Source of the DNA: Cyrtodaria siliqua
Taxonomy: Eukaryota; Mollusca; Bivalvia; Adapedonta; Hiatellidae
NCBI GenBank assembly: GCA_037043455.1
Contig: JAWPHD010001426.1
Span: 186,001-250,000 of the forward strand
DNA: 64,000 nucleotides
Direction of reading: 5' to 3'
Below, one piece after another: positions 10,450 to 22,400 of the stretch (the first letter of the stretch is position 1; every line of letters starts with the position of its first letter). Made by a program: the position numbers and the translations under genes. Under the pieces are notes generated by a model. That model saw only the letters and a program-made list of their open reading frames with translations. It was not told where the DNA came from and did no database searches.

Positions 10450-13400
10450 GTAAGTAATACAAAGTTATGTTGCCCAAATTTGTATGTGTAGGTATCACAC
10501 TAGTTTGTAATGCTATGTACCAGTAATGCAACATCTTTAAATTCAAGATTTCTTCACCAAAATTCAGGGCTTTTTTCCCTTCTTTAACAGTGTCCGGTAA
10601 ACAGACTCTTTCTCCCAATCGCAAAAACGGACTCTCCAAATCGCAAATTTTTAAGTATGTTTTTTTCCCAATTAAAAAATAATCCCAATTAAAATCTTCC
10701 AGCCTTGATTGGAACATAACATTGTTTAACTTTTATACTATTTGCAAGATATTGTCCTTTAAAATGAAATAAAATATATAAACAGAACACTTGCATAGTT
10801 TGTTTAGCTAAAATAATTGGTTTGTAAAATGTCCCATTTTGGGGGAATTCACGACTCAAATTTTCCAAATGGCTCGGACGCGGACTCTCTCCCAAAACAT
10901 TGGAAAAAAATCCCTGAAATTGCATATTAAGCATAGTGAATGACAACAACCTATTAACCATACACAAACTTGGTGAAAATGGTAACAGTTATAGAAGTTC
11001 AGACAAGCTCGAAAATCGGCTATATCCAAAAATAACGGAGTTGCGGCCCTTGAAATATCCGTGGATTTAAATGTCTCGCCTGTATCGCTTTTGTCACACA
11101 CAAAAAAAGAGTAACAATTACTAAGTTATCTGCCCTTTGCCAGTCTTCACGCAATATTTGTTTGAGCTACTAGCCCGTCGGGCATGTGACTTGCAAAAAT
11201 TTACTAGCCCGAACACATTTCTACTGACCCGAATTTTTAAAGTGTAATTTGAGTGTTATTTTTAGACAAATATGTATATTGTCACAGAAAGTAACATCTC
11301 ATTCTCTATAGAATAATATCAGACAAATTAGACCGGAAAAAATCTTCACTTCATTATCAGTCGGGTTTACGTCGCTGTACATTCGCAACATCTCGTACAC
11401 TGCTTCGCGGCATTACTCGAATGTATTACGCAGGTTTCCATATTGGTTACGTCATCGTGCCTTAGATTCCTGCCAAACCAAATTTGCATTCAAAATCGAA
11501 GTTATCATCCAAATGTTGCAATGTTATACAGCCGATTGCTCCATTAATAGTTTATTTACATGAAAGCAGTGATAAAACCTTCACCTGCATTGTAAAAAAA
11601 CAAACAACGCAAATTATACATCAGCACGTGTGGCAAGCGGGCATATTGTTTACAAAGCAACAGAGCACTATTTTCTGTGCCGTTGCCTTCCGGCTAACAT
11701 AAGGTCAAGATTTTAACATACCGAAGCGCCGTGATACACACGAGGCGGGATCCCGAAGAATGACGGGATTGGCTGAGCATTCACGATTGATCGCTGTATT
11801 GATTGTACTAAATATTGCTCCTTCGTCCCCAACCTCATTCGAAAACAGCAAACAAATTAGAAAACCAGTCTGTTCTGAAACTGAGAGTCGTTTCCGGCGA
11901 TGTCTAAACAAAATAAACAGACTTAAATTATTTCACACACAAAGTCGTTAATTTTTGGGTCAGATTTTGTTCTGATTCATTTTGGCATTATATATTAGTC
12001 TAATTTTTAACATGCCCGTAGGACAGATTGCAAAATTTACATGCCCGACTTGATTTTTACAGACCGCGGACTTCGGGCTACCGGCTAATTTCGAAGACTG
12101 CTTTGCTTGGAGGGTGAAGGAGGGATGTACTACCCAAGATACATCTAAAATCAGTTTGAAAGGTCTACTGCAAACAGTTGCTGAGAAAGTGACCTAAATG
12201 CAAAACTTGAATGTAACAAGGTTAAATATGACCTTGGTATTTCTTGTCGTTCAGTGATGTCCACCAATTCCAACAATACATATGACCAAGTATCAAACAA
12301 ATAACATGAGGCAATCACATACAGTTAACTGAGGTTAAGTAACTGAGGTTAAGTTACCAAACCAAGGTTAAGTTTTGGGAAAATAACGCAAAATATGACC
12401 TTGGTAATTTTTGTCGTTCAGTGATATCCACCAATGTTGATCTTCATCAAACTTATTAGAAATCTATATTTTAATGATAGCTGCTGCTTGGACTTTAAAT
12501 AATTTTATCAAGCCAGATTGCACAATTTTGATCATTTGAACACAATATTAACGGACAGACCCTATTAATCATTTTAGCAAGTAGAGCGATACCGGGCCTC
12601 TTGTTAATGTTATATAATGTTTACTTTTGTATGAATTTCAGACTGAAGACCATGAACCAGTGATGGTCAATCCTAATCCTCTAGTAAGTGCTTAACTTTA
12701 ACATGTAACCTTCATTATCATGAATTATAATTTGTACGTTTTAAAAGACAATATTATTGTTTAAATTAGGAATGTAACCATACATGGATGCATCCCAATA
12801 TGGAGCACCTCAATAGCAATATTTCAATAGTAAAATGTTAATATCAATAACTACATTCCAACAGTTGCCTCAGCTGTAAAATCCCCAATGTTTTTTCACC
12901 CATTATTTTGTTTTATTTTTAGCCTTTTCCACCTAACCTGTTTTTAATACGGCTCCATGTGATATTAGTCTTTATTAAAGTTTAATAAGAACTTCATGTC
13001 ATAACATGTAGGAAAATACCTGTGGAATGTAATTTGCTTGTTTAATACCATAACATGAGAACATCAAACTTGATATACTTTGATATGATTGAAGATTCAA
13101 AATGCAGTTGAATCTGATCTATCACAATAGAAATAACAATAAATAGTGTTGAAATTTACTTTCTCTAAAATATAGAATTGCAATAGTAGTCAAAATGCAA
13201 TACAATGCATGTAGCCACCCCTAGATTCAATTATTCCTTCTCGTGTTTAATTGCCAAATAATACATGGATTGGTGTTTAGATTCAAGAAAATTATTTCAA
13301 ATGTGACATGATATGTCTGACTCTGATCACTGTTATCTTTGTATTGGTGTTGTTTTGTCTGTCCTTTACCAAAAAAAGGTGTTTGTCCATTGCCATAGAG

Positions 13401-16400
13401 TTTTACAACAAAAAAAGATATTTTAAATATGTTTAACTTTATAAAAAAAATTAAAGAAATATTGTATGACCTATTATTTTGTTTTTAAGCAAGAAAACAC
13501 AGAACTGACTTCTGACAGTAATAGTTCTGAAAATTGGGCAAGGGTAAGTTTACCAATTTGTTGCATCATTAGGCCTAAAAACAAATAGGCTTGTTTCTGG
13601 TTACGTCCTTAAAAAAACATGGGTCGGTAGGTAGGGATTTTTTTTTTTTGCTCTACTCTTGTATTAAAATGTTATCTACTGTCCATAATTTGGAGTGTAT
13701 ATAGTGTGTCTATGTAAGTTCTACCAAACTTACTTCTATTTTCAGATCATACAAGTATTAAACAGTTTGTTCCTGCATGAATATCTTAATTTATGTGTAA
13801 GCCACATTTATAATATTATGCCAACAGCACATTCGGCGAGCCGGTGGTCATTCTCTGCGTTGACAATAGCAACGGTGTGTTAGCCGTATTTTCAACATGA
13901 AAATCGCCGTCAAATTCTCTTAATTGTATCAAAAGTTCGAAGATATTTAGTTTAAAATATTTTACTGTATACTCGTCCTGTAGGACAAGTGCCATTGACA
14001 TGTAACTCGTCCTTATAGGATGTTTACTCGTACTGCTCTGACTGTAAAAGTTCATAAGTCAAAGTAGTCAGATACCATCATTTAACACAATTATATATAA
14101 ATAAAACAAAGGGAAACATCATAATGTGTTGTTGTTTTCTTTATATAAATCAATGAAACTTTGACCAGTATTATAGATGACTATATTCATATTTATATTC
14201 TATAGTTCACTACAGTCTGATCATGGCCATTACAGTTACTCTGGCATGGTATATATTTCCTTCTTTTCCTGTGAAAAATTCCCTTCTTAAATTTTTTTAT
14301 TAGAAAATGTTAAACTACAATACAGGAAAACAGCATACTTTTTGCAATTCCCCTTCCTGAAGGCCCTGGCCCCAGTCACCTAAAAACTGAATAGTGCCCC
14401 CGTTCCCCCCGTGAAAGTTTTATTTGTATAACATCAAATACCGTAACGTTCACGCTCCGTGAAATTAGAACGGGAGCCGCATTTTAGAATGTCCCAAAAC
14501 GGAAATGCGTCATTTCCCAATATCCGGTTGACTTAAATTGCGTTTTATCGTTGAATAAACAGAGTTGCGACTATTTACTGCATTTAATCGCTTAATAAAC
14601 TATGTAAGAACTATTTTCTTTGTTGTTGTTTTCTACTGAAATCATATGTTACTCGTCCTCTCGGAGGACCGATTCATGGGTTTCACTCGTCCAGATTCGA
14701 ATTTCACTCGTCAATACGAGCGGACGAGTGGAATTTTTGTGCCCTGGAGTAGAAACGGCTCATTCTCGAGAGCCTGGTTAAAGATGCATTAACTTGAAAG
14801 TTACGGACAGGTACAGGAAAACATTTTGCAGCGAACAAATACGTTTATTGCCATTTATATACATTTTGTTTAATTTGTTCAACTGGAGTAGTATTTCGGA
14901 CGGAAAAAAATCGGATTTTTTTTTCACACCCTAAAAAATATTTTGGGTCGGGGGTAAAAGAATACGGTCGGTCGGGTAACCAGAAACAAACCTATTTTTT
15001 TTTTAGGCCTTAAAGGGAATATAGCGACAGAGCCAAACATCTTTATTATTGAGAGTTCTGAAAAACTGGAAAAGGGTGAAAGAATTATCAAAATCGGATG
15101 ATAAACAAAGAAGATATGATCGTTTGAAGGTTCTGTTGAAACGGATATGGAAGCTGCCATTTTTAGAGCTATGACATCACAGTTCTAAATGACCATATAT
15201 GGAATATTGATAAATATGAAAATTTACTCATTTATAGAGGAGTAACTGTATAAAGAATATGTATAACTTATGGCAATAATGCTTTATATGGCATGTTAAG
15301 GAGTTTGCATTCATTTGCAGTGATTTACTTTGCTTTAAATGATATTTATCAATATTTCATATATGGTCATATGGAACCATGATGTCATAGTTTTCAAAAT
15401 GGTGGCTCCCATATCCTTTTAGAACAACCTTCAAATGGTCATATCTTTTTTGTTTATCATCCGATTTTGATAATTCTTTCACCTTTTTCTAAGTTTTTCT
15501 CAATAAAGAGCTGTTCGGCTGTGTCGCTACTTTCCCTTTAACTATTAACAGTATATTAGAATATACATAGAGATTAGTCGAAGACTATTAACTCAAAAGA
15601 AGTCTGTAAACTAAAGCTGATTGATAGTACAGTAAAAACTTTTTAGCTCAACTAGTACTTTTGTACTCACTCATGCATCGTTAACCTTTTATATGTATGT
15701 TGGTATCTCAACAACAACTGTCGTCCGTCGGATGGGGACGAACCATAGGAATCTATTCGATAATAAGAGTAGGGCACGGTTCCCGGATTCCTATGTATCA
15801 TTCCCCTCTCTCTGGGGTGGGTGGGGGGGGGGGGGGCTCTAAATAACCTATACTGTGTTGATGAGCCATTAAACAACATTCAGTTCAATTCAACAACCAC
15901 TTGGCACAACTCAATGGACGTTATTCATGTATTTTTTCATTAAATAAACCAGACAACACAAGTTGCATAACTCTTGTCATCCACTTAAACAAAGTTTTGA
16001 CCCGTTTTAGCACAACTATTCCAATAATGAGGGAGCTATTGCCCTCATCCCTGTGTCTGTCAATATTTTGTGTAAGCTGGGCAGAAATCAAATTAAGACT
16101 TTACACATGTGTTTTTATCATAAAAGAACAATGCTACCCAAACTCTGTTGTTTTTTTATACTTTTATTTTTTAAAACTTGTTTTTGGGTAGATGACGGTG
16201 AACCTGGTCCACATTTCGGTTAACGTTTAGGTGCAAGTTGATAAATAATCTTCTTTTTTTTTGTTTATAGTAAGATATTTCCTTTCAGTAATTGCTGTCA
16301 TAAGGCAGGTTTTGTTTTATAAATAGCCAAAGCAATGTGTTTTAAAAACAATTTTTGATTGTTTCTGATTGTTTTGTTCTCACTTTTGAATCACACATTA

Positions 16401-19400
16401 AAGCTTATTTGTGTTTTATTTGAAGAATTATTTTCAATAATTCCAGAAATTTTGTACGCTACTTTTAATGACCATGTGCAAAATGTTTATTGATATAACA
16501 TGCAATTCAAAAATGCAATTCAAATATGAAATATGTGTTGGTCTTTGACAGTTGAGTTCTATTTTGATTTATGTACTATGTATTTCAATTGTTTTAATTG
16601 CGTGTTTATTATTGTCAATAGAGGCGTCAAAGTAAAAGTATGAAGAGGAGCAGACAGAGAGAATCGGTAGTGTACATTTAGTTTACATCGATCATCTTAT
16701 CACAAAATATTTTCTCTACTTTTAAACTCTACTGATCTGAAATTGGCAGAACTTTCCAATGTTCAGTGTCAGTTCATCCTTTTGTCCTGAAATGTGTAAA
16801 ATAATCTTATATCATCATTGTATACTAAAGCTCTAAAAGTTTTAGGCCAAATAAAATAGTACCTGTGTTTACTGTAATGCTGTTATAGGTGTATGAATAG
16901 GTAGGTTATATAATATATATTGTTTTTATGCCCCCGAAAACACGTATATATTTATTTGGCCTTATAAATATTTTACACCAAAAAGAAGTACATAAATGAA
17001 TATACACATTGTTCTACTGTTGTAGCACCGTGTTGAAACGGCCGTGGTCAATAACGTGTTAACGACTGCTTCTCGACATGACAGTGTGGAGAGCTCTCCT
17101 CTACGTTCGCAGGTAATTTCAAGTAGATTTTCAGCATTGGTCAAAAAAGCTTAAAATTGACTTTTTAAAGTTGTTGAAATAAATTCATGTAAGAGTTAAG
17201 TTAAGAATGAGAAACGGATGTCTGAAAATAGAGGATCTTACATGAGTGACTTTGTATTATTGATTTTAATAAACGAGTTGGATAAAATGATAGGATACGA
17301 GGCTCTTGCCGAGTATCCTATCTTTTTATCCAACGAGTTTATTAAAGTCAATAACAAACAGTAACGAATGTAAGATTCTGTTTATCACATAACCCACCTG
17401 CATCGTGATAGTTTCGCTTTAATGTTGTCAATTTGCCTTATATACGGCGGCAATTTGTAAGGCAAATCATGACGTCGTTTAAATAATGCGACGCCCTAAA
17501 CCAAATTTAATGTTACTAACGTTCATTTTATGAAGTAAGATTTCAAATAATGATAAATAATTAAGGCGTCTGAACGTACCGTATGATATACTATGAAAAC
17601 AATTGGTATTAACAGTTTTAACGTATACAAACACAGTGATTCTGTCCTCATTTGCATCTGCAATACACTAGTGTATTACGAGAAATAAGTCATAGCTTTA
17701 CAGCAGTCCCTGACGCCATGTTATGTGATAAACATCATTATTAGGTTAGTGAGCCTGTGCTATTAAGCAAGTTCTATGTTTATATAAGTCATCGGGAAGA
17801 CTTATACTATCTCGCAACACTGTTGACTTTTATCTTGACAGAATCCTATCCCTTTACATAAAATGTTAAAGGGAATGTAGCGACACAGCCAACTATGCTA
17901 TTTTATTGAGAGTTCTGAAAAACTTGCAAAAGGGTGAAAAAATTATCAAAATCAAATGATAAACAAAAAAGATATGACCATTTGAATGTTGTACTAAAAT
18001 GGATATGGGAGCCGCCATTTTGAAAACTATGACGTCATAGTTCCATATGACCATATATGGAATATTGATAAATATCATTTAAAGCAAAACAAAGCACTGC
18101 AAATGAATGCAAACTCCTTAACTGGGCATATAAAGCGTTATTGACATTAGTTATACATATTCTTCATACAGTTACTTTAAATTTTCCCCCTATAAATGAG
18201 TTATTTCTCATATTTATTAATATTCCATATATGGTCATTTAGAACTGTGATGTCATAGCTCTAAAAATGGCGGCTTCCATGTCCATTTCAACGGAACTTC
18301 AAACGATCATATCTTCTTTGTTTTTCTTCCGATTTTGATAATTCTTTCACCATTTTTCAAGTTTTTCAGAACTCTTAATAATAAAGATTGTTTGGCTGTT
18401 TCACCAATAGTCACTGTTCAATTTATTGGCACACCAAAACACTAAAAAATTAGTTTGTACTTAACTTTTTTCCCAAATCAGTAAGGTGACACAAGTCCTT
18501 TTAGTTTTTAAAACTTATGCCATGTTGTGTCATCCGTCTGTCAACTTGTGTTTGTAGCGACCACTCCTCTGAAACTACTGCCGAAGGCTTATGCGATCAC
18601 TTTTCATCCGTCGTCCGTTTGTCCGTCTGGCTGTCTGTCTGTCAGTTAGCAATTTTGATGAAACTTTATCACAATGTTACTTGGGAGGTCCACTCTCAGA
18701 TTTGTGTTTTTCGCGGCCGCCAGTCATTCAAAATGGCCACCATTACTAAAACTAGGTTAAATTTAAAGAAATTTTCAAACGACATTTCCTCCGAAACCAC
18801 TTATTCCATTCTTATGAAATATCATAAACATGTTCCTTGGGTTGGCCTCTATGAAGTTTTTGATTTTCGTTATCGTTGAATAATCAAAGTGGCCGCAAAG
18901 TTTACATAGAGTTATAAAGGAAAAGGTTAAACATGATATCTCCTCTGAAACCGCTTGAAGGATTTTGATGAAACTTAATCACAATGGTCTTTGGAAGTCT
19001 CTGCGAAAACTTTCGATCCGTTGGACATGACAGGGTCATAACCTCTTTTGATAAACCTTTTTACAAGTTTAACAAAGATAGTATGGAAGTGATCATGACC
19101 ATGAATCATACAAAGTTTGTAAATCACATCACCATAGAAGTCAGGTTGTGATAGTCCTTGTCAGGTTGTGATAGTCACTTGTTTAAGGATGGCCTTGTCT
19201 GTGTTCAACTGACCAAGCATTTTATTGCGCTTTAACAAAAATAACTTATCATATGTTTATGTTTTTGAATCACATTATACAAGTAGAACGTCTAAAGGCC
19301 CACTTGGGCCTCTTGTTTATTATTAATTAGCTCACCTGAGCCAAAGGCTCAAGTGAGCTATTCTGAATTGTCTTAAAGTGTAATTTAGTAGTGGATAGTG

Positions 19401-22400
19401 GACTGGGTAATTTATATTTTAACTTTCAATATACAATGCTCTGAATCTCATCACTGTATAGCCCAGAGTTAAAATAGAAGTGGTCAATGTGTCAGATGAA
19501 GAGACAGTTTCGCAAGAGGACAGTGTGGAAAGCTCTTATCTATGTCCGCAGGTAATTCCTAGCCCAAATAGAGGTAGATTCTCAGAGTTTGTCTAAAAGC
19601 TTTTAAATACGATATGTGGCAGATTTTCCCTTTGAAAGTATGAAAGGGGTTTAATGTTAATATTTAAAAACATGTTCCTCATTTTCTGAATATTTTTAAA
19701 CTAGAGATTTAGAGAGTATTTTGATTATTTTATACAATTTCACTTGCACATTTAAAATCAAAGGATACATGTATGTTGTAGTGTTTTCTTTATGTATGAA
19801 ATTAAATAGAGTTATACATTTTTCACTTGTGCATTGACCATTTATAAAGGCAGTAACCTGTGATTTTTACTTTATTCCATCATTAAACAAGCATTTAGGT
19901 GCTTAGAAATTAATGGAAATGGGAGGGGAGGAGACTCTAATTTTCACATTTATAACAAAATCTTTACCAATCATTTGTATACCATGCACTTTGAATTGCT
20001 TAAAGAACATAGATATGTTTGAACTTGATGGTATTTAAATTTGTTCTTTTTGTCAGTTTTCTCCATATTACGTCGTAAAGAAAGGGTATTTGTTTTATAC
20101 ATCATACAGAGGGCGCTTTTACAGGCAGGGGTGCTTACATGGGCGGATACGGTATTTTCTTTCCTGTTTGATCTTTTGAAAAATGATTTGATGTGTATAA
20201 TCTTTTATTTCATAGGAATCTATTGCTGAGAGACGAGCGATAATCGCACTCCAGGACCGAGCTTTTGGTGAAGCTTTGGCAGAAGATAGAAAAAGGGTAA
20301 AGCCAAAATTATCAAATGTGTCTCATAATTATGAAACGGAATTGAGGGATGCGGACATTGACACTGTTCATGACAGTAAATGCAGAGAAGTCATTGAAAA
20401 GGTTTAAAGAAACACTTATCATTATACTATTCTTATGTGACATGTTTCGGAGTTGAAAGAGGATGACTTTTTCTCTTAAATCAGCTAAGAATGGCTTCTA
20501 TTCAGTAGGCAGTTGTGAAAACAGGTGTGATATCAGTACTTATTGTATACTTTCATATTGTCCGTTTAGTTTGCATTTTGCTAAGTGTGCAATATTCTAC
20601 GATATTGCACACATTGATATTGCACGGGAACTTTTGCTCGTGCTTGCTAAGAGCCGCGAAATAGAAATAAGGAACTACTTTCAAATAAAAATAACGGAAT
20701 CCTTCCTATAGTGTCAACAACAAAAATACGTGGTTTTTTTCAACCTTTTATGGCAAAAATTGATAAAATAATTGAAATGGTCACTCACCCACTGTTTTTA
20801 ACGTTATCGAATGGTAAACAAACTTTAGAAAATCGCTTGATGTTTTTAATGACGTCATCCGACGTCGACGTCGTTTTCGCGCAAAACAATCATCCACACA
20901 AAATGAAACTGAATGGCAAGATAGGTAATTCCATCATAAGCTATAAAAATAACACAAATACAATGAAAAGTAATAGTCATACAATTAACATTTATCGAAA
21001 ACAATATGAAAGTATACAATAAAAAGGTTATTGAATTTGTATGGCTAAATATTACTTGGAACGAGTTGTTTTGACAAAGGACGACGAGCTTGCGCCATAC
21101 AAATTGACTATTCGAAGAATATGAAGAGCTATTGCAGTCATATCAGCATTGTCGTCGGCATCAATTCAGCTTTTTGAGTAAGTTCATATCTTGCTAACCA
21201 AAGGTTGAATTACAATGAATTTCTGGTATTGCATGCCTGAAGTATAAAGTCAGACATTTATACTATAGAGACATAACTTATAGTCGAGTGCACCGTCTTT
21301 CAGACAGCTCTTCTTTTCATTATAGAGAAGAATCACTAACAAGAAGTTCTTTCATTCTAATGCCACCGAATGGTGAGCGTTAAGACTTGTCGATCCGTCC
21401 GTCTGTCCGGAAAACTTTGAATTGTTTTGAATGTTTTGAAATTTTACAGGATAGTTCACTATGACAGCAAGATGGGCGTATCGATTCGGCATATAACATC
21501 GAAATTGTATTACCGGCGTTTCAGGCCTTTTTTGTGTCCATTTTCATACCATGCAACCTGAATATCAATTCTGTCTTCATTAAACAAATTATTTGTCCCC
21601 TTTTCTATACAGGTCAAGCTGGTGGTCTTGTGGTGTCTTTTCTTACATAGAACTTTCTATTATTAATATTTTGCCCATTTCTATGCAAACGTCTATGTAG
21701 TACACCATTGCCTCTAGTTCAATGGGTCAAGAATGTCTATAGCTTCTTGATGCTTTTAAGAGTACTTGATGACTAGAGGTAGACCAGCACATAAAACAAA
21801 TGTGGCGCCAGCGGGGGATATTGATGACCTCTTCTGCTTATTCACATCACTGTATTGCATTTCAACAGGAGCATCCATGTCCCCTGGACACATTTCTTTC
21901 ACTTTTTTTAACCTTAAAATGACCCCTTATTTACAAGGAAATTCATTCACAGTGATATGTGCTATCCTAGACTCTCTGGAGTTAATGTAAGCATTATTTT
22001 ACTCTGATTTTAGAAAAAATGTGCGGTAAATTCCAACTTTAGACCCGAAAATCACGGATCCAACACCATAATTTGGTTGATATGACATATATATCATGAA
22101 TTGGAACCTTTTTCTAAAAATTAATTTCTAGAAAAGGCCTGATGTTCTCCCTTTTTAACAACTGGCACAATATGTTTAAAGTATAATATGAAATAAAATA
22201 ATTGTTGTTAAATGATATTAATGATGAGAGTGATACAGGTCCTCTTGTTTTAGATTGTAAAAGCATCGTCAGTCAGTTCCCTTAATCTTGATGACGACGT
22301 GTTGGAGTGTATGGAGGAGGCAGGTGTGTGCGGTTGGCATTGAACCCAGACAACAAAGACAGAATTGTCAGAGGTCTTATCACAAAAATACACTTATCTC

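Noticed and set aside
20463..21022. Two adjacent plus-strand frames as a gene
   Set aside because: They cover a hairpin plus GACGTC-cluster repeat, lack any domain and sit in an intron of the HECT-like gene.
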